Below the pieces are notes generated by a model that was given only the letters and a program-made list of their open reading frames with translations, was not told where the DNA came from and ran no database searches. A program made the translations under genes and the position numbers. This document shows positions 45,312-53,698 of a stretch of 58,142 bases of DNA, in pieces. The stretch is taken from the NCBI GenBank assembly GCA_947593355.1, contig CANQDO010000004.1, positions 1 through 58,142 on the forward strand, in the 5' to 3' direction. This stretch comes from an uncultured Clostridia bacterium. GTDB taxonomy: Bacteria; Bacillota; Clostridia; TANB77; CAG-508. The stretch's first letter is position 1; every line of letters starts with the position of its first letter.

Positions 45312-45623
45312 TTACATATTATTCCTTGGAGAATATTTGAATATCAAGTATTTAAAATCTTGATCATTTTTCAAGATTAGTAGCAATGCTTCTTTTCCGA
45401 AGCTAAAGTTTCCAAAACTTACTTGTCTTCCATCCTGAATAACCATTGCCCCCTCTTTCTTCCTTGCATCAGCAACATCAAAAATATTGGCTAAAGCATT
45501 CCCCTCACAAGCTGTAATTTTCATTTTCTCTACATTTTGCTGTAGCCATTGCCGATTGCTATACTCCAAGCTTCTTTTCTCTGAATCATCTAATACTTTA
45601 ATTACCCATATTGTATGATCCAT
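45312..45623 (-). CDS. Unknown 103-residue protein with GC-raised codons
   Basis: 103 residues. WVIKVLDDSEKRSLEYSNRQW at the start and KEALLLILKNDQDFKYLIFKYSP at the end suggest a small alpha/beta fold. No signal or membrane helix is present. Base composition is unlike its neighbours (27 G+C of 60 at 45421). GAAGGGAG precedes the ATG. It has a strong promoter overlapped by an inverted repeat. No family recognised; foreign origin is likely. Confidence 0.68.
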   Translation of the reverse strand: MDHTIWVIKVLDDSEKRSLEYSNRQWLQQNVEKMKITACEGNALANIFDVADARKKEGAMVIQDGRQVSFGNFSFGKEALLLILKNDQDFKYLIFKYSPRNNM

Positions 45624-45654
45624 TTTGGTACTCCCTTCTACAGTTAATGTTATT

Positions 45655-45696
45655 ATTATAACTCATTATAGTATGAAATGTCAAATGCATTTCATA
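45655..45696 (-). promoter_or_regulatory. Promoter with overlapping operator-like inverted repeat
   Basis: On the minus strand TTGACA (45679-45684) and TATAAT (45655-45660) are 18 bases apart. A 9-bp inverted repeat, TATGAAATG (45672-45680) and CATTTCATA (45688-45696), brackets the -35 box. A repressor bound there would block transcription of the 103-residue gene. Confidence 0.78.
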
Positions 45697-45699
45697 TAG

Positions 45700-45741
45700 A
45701 AAAAACTAGATTAAATAATTTCTTACTTAACCTAGTTTTTC
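45700..45741 (-). terminator. Terminator of the SSB-like gene
   Basis: AAAAACTAG (45701-45709) pairs with CTAGTTTTT (45732-45740), with further pairing inside, and a T-run on the minus strand. Confidence 0.8.
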
Positions 45742-45807
45742 TTACCCTTATTTTTACATAAGTTATATATTATAGCTCCTCTAATTCTATAATGTATTCT
45801 ATGTAAT

Positions 45808-46518
45808 CTATATAGCTTCTTTATTTTCTTCTACCATTTCTTGTTCTAAATCTTTATTTGTTACATTTCCTTCTTCATCTATTATTTCTAAACTTGCTAC
45901 TGAAACTTCGTATGCTACTTTTACTTCTGAAGTTCCATCTTCATATTTCTTTTCATATTGTCTTGATTGAACTCTACCTACTATTCTTACTTCTGTTCCA
46001 ACTGGTACATTTTCGCAAAATCTAGCATTTCTTCCCCATGCTATACATGGAATATAGTCTGATTTGTTGTATGCTCTATTTACAGCTAATAATATGTCTG
46101 CTATTTCTCTTCCAAATGGTGTTTTTCTGTAAATTGGCTTTTTACATATGTAACCATCTAATGTTACTTCGTTTGATGCACATTCTTTACTAGGTACGAA
46201 GTCTTCTTCTTGATTGTCTGAAAATTGTATTTCTTTTGCAAATACTGTAAGTATTAATTTACTTTTTTCGTTTTGATAACTATTGTATGATCTAAATTGA
46301 CCTTCAATAATTACATTTTTACCTACTTGTATATCTTCTTGAACTAATAATCTTTCAGATATAGTTATTGGTATAATGTCTGCATTACCGCTTAAACGAG
46401 GTACGCTTAAGTCAAAAACATAAAATTTTTCCCCATAAATTTCGTGACTAAAACTCTTTTCACTTGTTACTTTTCCAATTAGTTTTAATTGGTTATTTTC
46501 TAAATAGTTTGTATTCAA
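45808..46518 (-). CDS. Single-stranded-DNA-binding protein with two OB folds
   Basis: 236 residues. OB fold 1 spans about 8-95 (NQLKLIGKVTSEKSFSHEIYG, then GKNVIIEGQFRSY) and OB fold 2 about 108-215 (NEVTLDGYICKKPIYRKTPFG, then GTEVRIVGRVQSRQYEKKY). Each has the LxGxV opening and GxxVxIxGxxxS hairpin of SSB/PriB-type proteins. The acidic DDxxF tail of housekeeping SSB is absent, though the end is Glu-rich (DLEQEMVEENKEAI). A dedicated promoter lies upstream. Likely a specialised SSB rather than the main replication one. Confidence 0.82.
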   Translation of the reverse strand: MNTNYLENNQLKLIGKVTSEKSFSHEIYGEKFYVFDLSVPRLSGNADIIPITISERLLVQEDIQVGKNVIIEGQFRSYNSYQNEKSKLILTVFAKEIQFSDNQEEDFVPSKECASNEVTLDGYICKKPIYRKTPFGREIADILLAVNRAYNKSDYIPCIAWGRNARFCENVPVGTEVRIVGRVQSRQYEKKYEDGTSEVKVAYEVSVASLEIIDEEGNVTNKDLEQEMVEENKEAI

Positions 46519-46600
46519 TTTAATTTCCTCCCCTTATTTGTTTATTTATAGTATTTTATTCATAGTGTATCTCTTTTAGAATTTTTTTCTTACCATAAAC

Positions 46601-46629
46601 ATTATACTACGTTTTTTTGGGTTTGTCTA
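46601..46629 (-). promoter_or_regulatory. Promoter of the SSB-like gene
   Basis: On the minus strand TAGACA (46624-46629) and TATAAT (46601-46606), 17 bases apart, about 83 bp upstream of the start codon. Confidence 0.75.
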
Positions 46630-46697
46630 CATAAAAAGTTAAATTTTGTTAATTTTTTTCCAAAATTTTCTTAAATAATAGGGTTTTTATAAAATTT

Positions 46698-47243
46698 TTA
46701 CAAATTATTTTTTCCATATATCAATAAAATTGCTATTATTGCCATTATACTATTTGTATCTTTTAATGTTTCTGTATTAAACTTTTTCTCGTCTGATTGC
46801 TTTAATTTTGTAATTTCATCTGTGCCTGCTTTCCCTACACTTATTTCTTGTGGCTCTATTTCTTTTCCATTTATATCTTCTATACTTCTTTGCACGCAAA
46901 TAAGCATATCTTCATCAGTAACGCTAGAGGCAGTTATTGTAGCTTTTGAATTAAATCCATATGTTACTACTTTTACTTCTAAATTATCTAAAATATTTAA
47001 ATTAGCTTCTATATCTGAATTAACAATTAAATATTTTGCATCTTTTAATATAGATTTTAAAATATCTACTTTCTTAAATTCTCTAGCAAGTAATATTGTT
47101 TCAAATTTTATATTTCTAATATTCTCTATGCTTTGTTCCTTAATATATAGAACTGAACTATCGCTTAAATGTAGCTCCTTTTGAAGCTTTTGACATATAA
47201 AATTTTCTGTTTTTTCATCACTTATAATACCTATGAATGACAT
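46698..47243 (-). CDS. Conserved-looking protein of unknown function with C-terminal hydrophobic segment
   Basis: 181 residues from the ATG at 47243 (AAGGGG 8 bases upstream); a GTG at 47252 is in frame. The core has alternating strands and helices (MSFIGIISDEKTENFICQKL, ETILLAREFKKVDIL, VKVVTYGFNSKATITASSVTD). VTYGFNSKATITASS recalls the stretch in Mur-ligase-related proteins, but no ATP-binding loop is seen. A short hydrophobic segment ends the protein (SIMAIIAILLIYGK) and may touch the membrane. Function unknown. Confidence 0.7.
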   Translation of the reverse strand: MSFIGIISDEKTENFICQKLQKELHLSDSSVLYIKEQSIENIRNIKFETILLAREFKKVDILKSILKDAKYLIVNSDIEANLNILDNLEVKVVTYGFNSKATITASSVTDEDMLICVQRSIEDINGKEIEPQEISVGKAGTDEITKLKQSDEKKFNTETLKDTNSIMAIIAILLIYGKNNL

Positions 47244-47311
47244 CTTTAGCACCCCTTACTTCTTTTCTTAACTATTGTTTATTATTTCCCTTTTTAACCT
47301 AATTATTCATA

Positions 47312-48086
47312 TTAATTTTCCATAAGTCTTTGTGTGCCATTTGCATCAATTATGTAATGTTCTTTATATATTAATTCTGAAACAGTTACCACTTCATAAC
47401 TCTGTTTTTCCATATTTGTAAGCAACATATCTAAACTATCTGCTGTATGTTTAGTTCCATTATGACTAAGTATTATACTTCCATCTGCAAGTTTTTCATC
47501 TATTCTTTTCCACATTTCTTCTCCGGTTAAGCCAGTATAATCTAATGTATCTACATTCCATTGTATTGTAGTATGATTTTGAGAACTAGCTGCTTTCATT
47601 ACTGTATCATTGTATTCTCCATATGGTCCTCTATATAAAGTAGTTTTTTTACCTGTAATTTTTTCAATTTTTTCAGAGGCTTTTTGTATTTGCTCTATAT
47701 TTTTTTCCAATGTTAAATTATTTACATGTGGATGTGTATCTGAATGATTTCCGTATTTCATGCCCTGCATCTGCAATTTTTTTAACCGCTTCTGGATATT
47801 TATCAGCCCAATTTCCTACTATAAAAAATGTAATATGAGTATTGTGTTTTGCAAGAGTTGCTAATATGGAATCTATATCATCTGCATTCCATGCACAATT
47901 CATAGTAAGCGCTACTTTCTTATCCTTTACAGCCACATTGTATATTGGCAGTTCCTTTACAGAAGCAGAAGTTGCTATTGTACCATTATCTTCTATTATA
48001 AAAAATGCCATTACGAATAACACAACTACCGTACATACTGACACAATATATGAATATATTTTTGATTTATTAAATACTATAAGCAT
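47312..48086 (-). pseudogene. Polysaccharide deacetylase (NodB/PdaB-like) broken by a one-base insertion
   Basis: Two overlapping frames make one gene. The first (ATG at 48086, GGAGG upstream) has a membrane anchor and VALTMNCAWNADD ... ITFFIVGNWADKYPEAVKKI and ADAGHEI. The second continues GNHSDTHPHVNNL, RGPYGEYNDTVMKAA, WNVDTLDY and GSIILSHNG. These are NodB motifs 1 to 5 in order. An extra base at or next to 47753 (CGG where GG is expected after GAAATA) shifts the frame between GHEI and GNHSD. The first motif has Asn where the catalytic Asp normally stands (TMN for TFD). The enzyme family removes acetyl groups from peptidoglycan, often in spores. The shift could be a sequencing error. Confidence 0.85.
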
Positions 48087-48151
48087 ATAAAAAACCTCCA
48101 AATTATAAGCTAATTTATTTTATGCTTATAATAGGAAGTTTATGTATATTT

Positions 48152-49723
48152 TTATTCACTTTTTAAAACATATACATCACAAGCATTTAACCTCTTTAAA
48201 TGTTGTACATTTGTTAAGTTTGTAGCTTTTTGTACCACATTTAACAAATCATCATTTTGCCAGCCTTCATTTATAAAAACAACTAATCCATTTGAAAGGT
48301 CTTTATCTTTTAATATATTTTGTATATTTTCCTCTGTATATTCTAAATCCTTTGCTATATATGATTCATCTATTTCTGAAAATAGTAAAATATCATCTAA
48401 AAATCTATTGTTTTGTGAATTAAAGAAAAATACAGTTGGAACATTTAACTCGCCCTTTAACTGTTCTACTATTTCTTTTTTATCACTATATAAAACTTCT
48501 GGCTCTATTTTGAAAACAAATGGTGCTATTAAAATTGCAATAAACAATATTATCATTAATATGTTAACTTTTTTATCATCTAGAATTTTCTTTAATAATT
48601 TTTGTAAAGCATACATTACTGTTATAAATATTATGCTACAAACTGGTGCTACATATCTGAGCTCTGTCCATGGTGATGCAACTGAAACTAGGAAAAAGTA
48701 AAATGCTGTTGATATTACCATTATTTTTATGAATTCATTTTTCTCACCTTTTTCTTTTTTCTGGCTACATAAAATTGCAACTAGCATTATTATTGCAATT
48801 ACTAATAATAAATTATTAAACACAAAACGATCTATTTTTAATATGTATGAACCTATATTACTTAAAAACATTGGTACATTTAGTAAATTGCTTATAACAC
48901 CTTGCCCTCTATACCCAAAAAACATATGCTGTATTGAATATGGGAATATTAAAATTGATAGCGTTCCCGCTATTGCCATTGTTAATGTATAAGAAATTAG
49001 ATTTTTGAATTTTTTATGTTTTATATATTTTATTGCAAATACAAGGTACATCATTGCTAAATAGAATAAGTAATAATAATGTGTTAAAGAGCCAACTAAA
49101 GCAGATACCCCTATTGCCACTAATAACTTATAATTAATATTTTCAGTTTCTAATAGTTTCATATGTAAGAATGTTGTTATTAAGATGTTTAATGCAGATA
49201 GAGCATACATTCTAATATATATTACATTTGTTAATGAAGCCATTACAACTGATGCCATAAAAGCTACAATTATTGCCTTTTCTTTTACATGTTCTTGATT
49301 TTTTATGAGCCTTTTTATTATTAAATATGAAAATATTGTTATAAATGCATATATAATTATGTTTATTATAATTCCCGGCCACATTGAAAAATGGTTTAAA
49401 CTAAAGCCCATTGCAAACCTTAATATTAAATAATATAAAGGCGGATGCACATCATTTTTTTGGTTTTCATAAACTTGACTATACTGTCCTACTTCATCAT
49501 CATTTACTGCTAAATAGTCTTCATAATATTCCTTATTATGCCATGTATCATAAAAATCTTCGTTATCTTGTATTCCTACTGTATGATAACTTGCAAGTCC
49601 CAAAGAATATGCTTCGTCCATATGAATATATGATTTATTTGCTCCACATATTATAAATATTATTGTTTGTATTATTATAAAAATTGATACCATTAAAGTT
49701 TCTTTATTAAATATTTTCTTCAT
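48152..49723 (-). CDS. GT-C type integral-membrane glycosyltransferase (ArnT/PMT-like)
   Basis: 523 residues with about eleven membrane helices. After helix 1 comes the loop HMDEAYSLG with the acidic DE pair typical of GT-C catalysis, then NDVHPPLYYLILRF, characteristic of the GT39/GT83-like family. A soluble C-terminal part (about 405-523) faces outside. Such enzymes move sugars from polyprenyl-phosphate donors to lipid or wall polymers. The position next to a deacetylase and upstream of maf fits envelope work. Donor and acceptor are unknown. Confidence 0.85.
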   Translation of the reverse strand: MKKIFNKETLMVSIFIIIQTIIFIICGANKSYIHMDEAYSLGLASYHTVGIQDNEDFYDTWHNKEYYEDYLAVNDDEVGQYSQVYENQKNDVHPPLYYLILRFAMGFSLNHFSMWPGIIINIIIYAFITIFSYLIIKRLIKNQEHVKEKAIIVAFMASVVMASLTNVIYIRMYALSALNILITTFLHMKLLETENINYKLLVAIGVSALVGSLTHYYYLFYLAMMYLVFAIKYIKHKKFKNLISYTLTMAIAGTLSILIFPYSIQHMFFGYRGQGVISNLLNVPMFLSNIGSYILKIDRFVFNNLLLVIAIIMLVAILCSQKKEKGEKNEFIKIMVISTAFYFFLVSVASPWTELRYVAPVCSIIFITVMYALQKLLKKILDDKKVNILMIILFIAILIAPFVFKIEPEVLYSDKKEIVEQLKGELNVPTVFFFNSQNNRFLDDILLFSEIDESYIAKDLEYTEENIQNILKDKDLSNGLVVFINEGWQNDDLLNVVQKATNLTNVQHLKRLNACDVYVLKSE

Positions 49724-49762
49724 CTATTCTTCCATATCAACTTAAATATAGCTGATTCCTTT

Positions 49763-50335
49763 CTATATATAATTCTTTATTACATCATATAACTTACTTA
49801 TTGGCAACCCCATTACAGAATCGTAATTACCTTCTATTCTATTAATATATACTGCAAATTTATCTTGTATGCCATAAGCTCCTGCTTTATCTATTGCCTT
49901 ACCTGTATTTATCCAATTTTGAATTTCTTCATCTTGCATATCTTTAATTTCTACTTTAGTAATGTCATAGTCCAAATATTCGCTATACTCTCCATTTTCC
50001 TCTTTCAACACGCATAAGCTTGTAATTACTTCATGAACGCTTGCTTTTAATTCTTTTAACATTTCAAAAGCTTCTGTATTTGTTTTTGGTTTTCCATATA
50101 TTTTTCCATTTTTAACAACTAATGTATCTGAACCTATAACAATTCTATCTCCACTTGTTTTTTCAAAAACAGCTTTGGCTTTTTTATATGCTAATTGTTT
50201 AGATTGCTCTACTTGCGAACTATCTTTTTGTAAAATTTCTTCAGCATCACTTACTATAATTTCAAAATCTTTAACTCCCATAAGTTCTAGCAATTCTTTT
50301 CTTCTAGGAGACTTTGAAGCTAGAATAATTTTCAT
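49763..50335 (-). CDS. maf: Maf-family nucleoside triphosphate pyrophosphatase
   Basis: 191 residues from the ATG at 50335 (GGAAGG upstream). KIILASKSPRRKELLELMG is the standard opening; VIGSDTLVVKNGKIYGKP is the second block and NYDSVMGLPISKLYD the third, with DKAGAYGIQDKFA between. Maf proteins hydrolyse dTTP, UTP and modified nucleotides and slow septation when overproduced. It faces the PHP gene divergently. Confidence 0.95.
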   Translation of the reverse strand: MKIILASKSPRRKELLELMGVKDFEIIVSDAEEILQKDSSQVEQSKQLAYKKAKAVFEKTSGDRIVIGSDTLVVKNGKIYGKPKTNTEAFEMLKELKASVHEVITSLCVLKEENGEYSEYLDYDITKVEIKDMQDEEIQNWINTGKAIDKAGAYGIQDKFAVYINRIEGNYDSVMGLPISKLYDVIKNYI

Positions 50336-50415
50336 ATTCAATCTCATCCTTCCTAATATCTTGTGCTTTAGATTATATCATTTACATTTTATTCTTACAA
50401 TAACTTTTACAAATG

Positions 50416-50444
50416 TTGACTTTGATTTTTATTAGAATTAAAAT
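50416..50444 (+). promoter_or_regulatory. Promoter of the PHP gene
   Basis: TTGACT (50416-50421), 17 bases, TAAAAT (50439-50444), 21 bp before the ATG. The ribosome site AGGAGG overlaps the start of the short leader. Confidence 0.72.
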
Positions 50445-50465
50445 AATGTACAGGAGGAAAAATTT

Positions 50466-51338
50466 ATGATTGATTTACATACTCATACCAAACATTCAGA
50501 TGGTACAGATTCTACCATAGAATTATTGCAAAATGCACAAAAAATAAATGTTAATTATTTATCTATTACAGACCATAATACTTGCACTGCTTATAAAGAA
50601 CTAGAATCTATTGATTATCATACTTATTATTCTGGAAAATTAGTTCCTGGAATTGAACTTAACACTAAAATTTTAAGTATTCCTATTGAAATTTTAGGAT
50701 ACAACATTAATTTAAAAAAGATGCAAGAATTGGTTAATCAAGTTTATATAACAAATGAGAAAAGGCAAGTTATAGAGGTAGAAAGATTATACGAAAAATG
50801 TTTAAAAGAAGGGTTTTCTCTACCAAATAATTTTGTATCTGCTTATGACGGAAGTGTATACCCTTCAAAATATTTACACTCTTTTATTACAAAAAGTGAG
50901 GATAATAAAAATTTAATTGATAGTGATGCTTGGGAAAATAGCAATATTTTTTATAGAAAATACATGTCAAACCCTACTACTATGTTTTTTATAAATATGG
51001 ATGATGTATTACCAGATTTTCAGGTAGCATGTGATATTGTTAGACAAGCTGAAGGACTTGTTTTCATACCTCATATATATGAATATCGTTCAAATTCAAA
51101 CTTGATTTTAAAAAATATTTTAGAGAACTATAAAATAGATGGTATCGAATGTTATTATACAACTTTTTCAAAAGAGCAAAATGCTACTCTTTTATCTATT
51201 TGTAAAGAAAGAAATTTATATATTTCTGGTGGAAGCGATTACCATGGTACAAACCATGTAAATGTTTCTATTGGAGTTGGACATGGCGACTTACAGGTTC
51301 CAGATGAAATTGCAAAGACATGGGCTCACGAAATATAA
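50466..51338 (+). CDS. PHP-domain phosphoesterase
   Basis: 290 residues. Metal motifs of the PHP fold: DLHTHTKHSDGT (motif 1), SITDHNTCTAY (motif 2), a histidine in VFIPHIYEYR (motif 3) and GGSDYHGTNH (motif 4). The same arrangement is seen in YciV/RNase AM-type enzymes that trim RNA or pAp. The substrate is not certain. It has its own promoter; the ribosome site is AGGAGG. The thymidylate-kinase-like gene follows under a separate promoter. Confidence 0.9.
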   Translation: MIDLHTHTKHSDGTDSTIELLQNAQKINVNYLSITDHNTCTAYKELESIDYHTYYSGKLVPGIELNTKILSIPIEILGYNINLKKMQELVNQVYITNEKRQVIEVERLYEKCLKEGFSLPNNFVSAYDGSVYPSKYLHSFITKSEDNKNLIDSDAWENSNIFYRKYMSNPTTMFFINMDDVLPDFQVACDIVRQAEGLVFIPHIYEYRSNSNLILKNILENYKIDGIECYYTTFSKEQNATLLSICKERNLYISGGSDYHGTNHVNVSIGVGHGDLQVPDEIAKTWAHEI

Positions 51339-51357
51339 TTTTTTTTATTAACATCTA

Positions 51358-51386
51358 TTTACAACAAAATTTGTTAATGCTATAAT
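51358..51386 (+). promoter_or_regulatory. Promoter of the thymidylate-kinase-like gene
   Basis: TTTACA (51358-51363), 17 bases, TATAAT (51381-51386). Inside the spacer AACAAA/TTTGTT forms a small dyad, and TTAACA/TGTTAA brackets the region, so a repressor site is possible. Confidence 0.75.
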
Positions 51387-51440
51387 GAGTGATACTTTTA
51401 GTAACTATTCAATGTATCAACTTTATTAAGGAGGTATATT

Positions 51441-52181
51441 ATGAGTGAAGACATTATGAGGACTCCTATTTTTTTACCAAATATTATTAGTACCAACGGA
51501 GCCATTTGCTTTGATAAACTTGGCACTAATAAAAAGACTACATTCATTAGTATTACCGGTCAAGATGGTTCTGGAAAGACAAACTTGCGGGATAATATAG
51601 CTAAAAGTTTAGCTAATTTAGGCTATATAGTCATCACCGCTAAATCACCATGTGATAAGCATACTGTCAATCTTCTTAACAATGCCATAAGTCAAAATGG
51701 TTATGAAGATTGGTATACAGAGCAACTCCTCTTTTCTTTTATGGATGGTTTGCTTAGTAATTACATGATACAGCTTAATGGAAAGTGTGATTTCTTTGTA
51801 TGCCAAAGAGGACCTATTGACCAATATGCTCATGGCGTAACAAGAAGTGGACAATCTTATAGCGAAATTTATTCCATTCAACGTCCTTTGCGCTTAGCCA
51901 AATTCGATATCTACGTGCACCTTAACTGTGACCCGAAGGTTGCTTGGCAACGCATTTGTGATGATGAAGGTAAAGACCGCTATGAATACCCTGAATATTT
52001 TGAAAAGCAGTCCCCCATTACTAAAGATTTATATGATAATATCATGTCAGGCAAATACAAAGAGCTAGACTTTTTAAGGACATCTAAACACCTATATGTA
52101 GATACTACTGACAAAACTATTCAAGAAGTATATGAGAATGTTTATAGTTCACTCAAGAGCTTACTTAAAGAATTAAAGTAA
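51441..52181 (+). CDS. Thymidylate-kinase-like P-loop nucleotide kinase
   Basis: 246 residues. Walker A ITGQDGSGKTNL lies near residue 40, CQRGPIDQYAHG near 125 takes the place of the dTMP-kinase DR(Y/F) motif, and a LID-like loop DDEGKDRYEYPEYF lies near 175. The order fits the dTMP kinase superfamily, including phage and deoxynucleoside kinases, but an N-terminal extension of about 33 residues is unusual. G+C is raised in its second half (28 of 60 bases at 51901), hinting at transfer. The ribosome site AAGGAGG precedes the ATG. Confidence 0.82.
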   Translation: MSEDIMRTPIFLPNIISTNGAICFDKLGTNKKTTFISITGQDGSGKTNLRDNIAKSLANLGYIVITAKSPCDKHTVNLLNNAISQNGYEDWYTEQLLFSFMDGLLSNYMIQLNGKCDFFVCQRGPIDQYAHGVTRSGQSYSEIYSIQRPLRLAKFDIYVHLNCDPKVAWQRICDDEGKDRYEYPEYFEKQSPITKDLYDNIMSGKYKELDFLRTSKHLYVDTTDKTIQEVYENVYSSLKSLLKELK

Positions 52182-52188
52182 TATATTT

Positions 52189-52222
52189 AAAGAGGGTTTT
52201 CTAAAATAGGAAGCCCCCTTTA
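52189..52222. terminator. Imperfect terminator between convergent genes
   Basis: AAAGAGGG (52189-52196) pairs imperfectly with the CCCCCTTT block near 52214-52221, with A/T tails on both sides. It separates the kinase-like gene from the sortase gene. Confidence 0.6.
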
Positions 52223-52226
52223 TAAT

Positions 52227-52856
52227 TTAATCATATTTTTCTATTGCCTTAATTATATTTCTTTTAATTGCACCCAAAGTGCAAGTAATTAATGTAACCT
52301 CCCTTTCTCCTTCTGTATCTTGACTTAAACATTCAGTATCATTAGGCAATACTTTATAATTTTTATATACTGTATAAACTTTTTCTCTCGAATACTTATC
52401 TGTAAGTATTATTTCATCACCAATTTCCAGTTCCTTTATTCTTCCAAAAGTTTGAGTATAGTTATGACCCGAAATACACAAATTACCTATTTCATTTACA
52501 TCTGGTCCATACGTTCTTGCAACAGCTACTTTTAGTGCACTTTCTGTTGTTGTTTCTAAAATATATTTTTCTATTCCTAATTTAGGAATTTTTATTTTTC
52601 CAATAACATTAAACCCTCTATATTGTCTTGGTATATCTACATATTCCGGCAAATTTATATCTACTTTTTCTATAACATTATTTTTTATAACATTTTCATT
52701 AGTTGTATTTTGTATTTCTATTCTCTTTACAGTTTCATATGTTTTTGTATTGATATCATCTACTTGCTCCCTGCAAAGTATATACGTAATTACTACAAAT
52801 ATAAAGGAAGCAATTATCATTACAAATAATTTTATATTGAAATGTATTACTTTCAC
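52227..52856 (-). CDS. Sortase
   Basis: 209 residues from a GTG. An N-terminal signal anchor (about 8-28) leads to the sortase barrel: GKIKIPKLGIEKYI, the catalytic His in CISGHNYTQ (near 138), the catalytic Cys in TLITCTLG (near 192), and an Arg soon after (KRNII). Sortases cut LPXTG proteins and join them to the wall. The subclass is not clear; class D-like is possible. The substrate gene with an LPKTG motif ends 16 bp upstream, so the pair is dedicated. Confidence 0.9.
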   Translation of the reverse strand: MKVIHFNIKLFVMIIASFIFVVITYILCREQVDDINTKTYETVKRIEIQNTTNENVIKNNVIEKVDINLPEYVDIPRQYRGFNVIGKIKIPKLGIEKYILETTTESALKVAVARTYGPDVNEIGNLCISGHNYTQTFGRIKELEIGDEIILTDKYSREKVYTVYKNYKVLPNDTECLSQDTEGEREVTLITCTLGAIKRNIIKAIEKYD

Positions 52857-52872
52857 TTTACATCACTTACTA

Positions 52873-53481
52873 TTATCCCATTCTTTTCTTCTTTAACATG
52901 TAAAAGCAATATATTACTGCTATTCCAATTGCAAAATAAATTCCATAGTCTACTATACTTGTTCCTGTTTTTGGTAATTGCTGAACATTTTGAACGTCAT
53001 TTGTTGTTGCATTTTGCACCGTATTTGTTACAGGAGACTCATCAAGAACTGTTATAGATACTGTTTTTGTAACTAAAACTGTACTATCTTGCTCTAAATC
53101 TATTAAGTCTATTTTTATAGTATAATCACCTGCTTTTGGGAATGTTGCTCTTACAGGTGTTGTATTTTGGAATGTACCTTGTATTGCAAAACCTTGCTCT
53201 GGTCCCCAGTAACCCACCTCAGCAATATCTATTTCATGTTGTTCAGAATCCGTTGCCATTAATTTAGGCGTTGCTGGACCTGTAACTGTTACCTTTATCC
53301 TTACTTTAGAATGTAATGTTGCATCTGTTCCTGCTAATACTATTGTAGCAGCTTTCTCTTCATTTTTTACAACACTGCCTTCATATGAAACTTCTATTGC
53401 AAGTTGAGATTCTGCATATACACACGTAGTTATCATTAGTAATATTAACATTATACAAACAATCAGTTTTGATTTTTTCAT
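52873..53481 (-). CDS. LPXTG-type surface protein, partner of the adjacent sortase
   Basis: 202 residues. A signal peptide (KKSKLIVCIMLILLMITTCVYA) is followed by a beta-rich region (25-150) with Ig-like character. A Thr/Asn/Gln spacer leads to the sorting signal: LPKTG near residue 170, a hydrophobic stretch (YGIYFAIGIAVIYCFYML) and the positive tail KKKRMG. It should be cut between Thr and Gly and anchored by the downstream sortase. The ribosome site AAAGGGG precedes the ATG. The extracellular role is unknown. Confidence 0.9.
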   Translation of the reverse strand: MKKSKLIVCIMLILLMITTCVYAESQLAIEVSYEGSVVKNEEKAATIVLAGTDATLHSKVRIKVTVTGPATPKLMATDSEQHEIDIAEVGYWGPEQGFAIQGTFQNTTPVRATFPKAGDYTIKIDLIDLEQDSTVLVTKTVSITVLDESPVTNTVQNATTNDVQNVQQLPKTGTSIVDYGIYFAIGIAVIYCFYMLKKKRMG

Positions 53482-53568
53482 TATTTTCCCCTTTCTAATT
53501 TGTATTTGTATAATACTATTAGTTTGTATCTCGTAATATTACTTTTTTTAATTTCATTTTTTATATTA

Positions 53569-53690
53569 TTTTGCTAGCATCTTGCATGATTTTATTTTTT
53601 TATATCAGTTCTAATGATTTTTTAGCTAGTCTGTTTGATGATTTTTTATATCAGTTCTAATATTTTTTAGCTAGTTTCTTTCATGATTTT
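53569..53690. repeat. AT-rich imperfect tandem repeat, about 2.7 units of 45-50 bp
   Basis: TATATCAGTTCTAAT recurs near 53601 and 53647, and TTTTTAGCTAGT near 53620 and 53665, with an older GCTAGCATCTTGCATGATTT copy at the left. It lies between the LPXTG gene promoter side and murI and does not encode protein. Confidence 0.82.
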
Positions 53691-53698
53691 ACATTTTA

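Noticed and set aside
45312..45623. Toxin-antitoxin module with the 53-residue gene
   Set aside because: The two genes are convergent with separate promoters and a terminator between them, unlike a TA operon. Neither shows a toxin motif.
47745..47765. Programmed frameshift in the deacetylase
   Set aside because: No slippery heptamer, internal ribosome-like site or strong downstream structure was seen. An indel or sequencing error is simpler.
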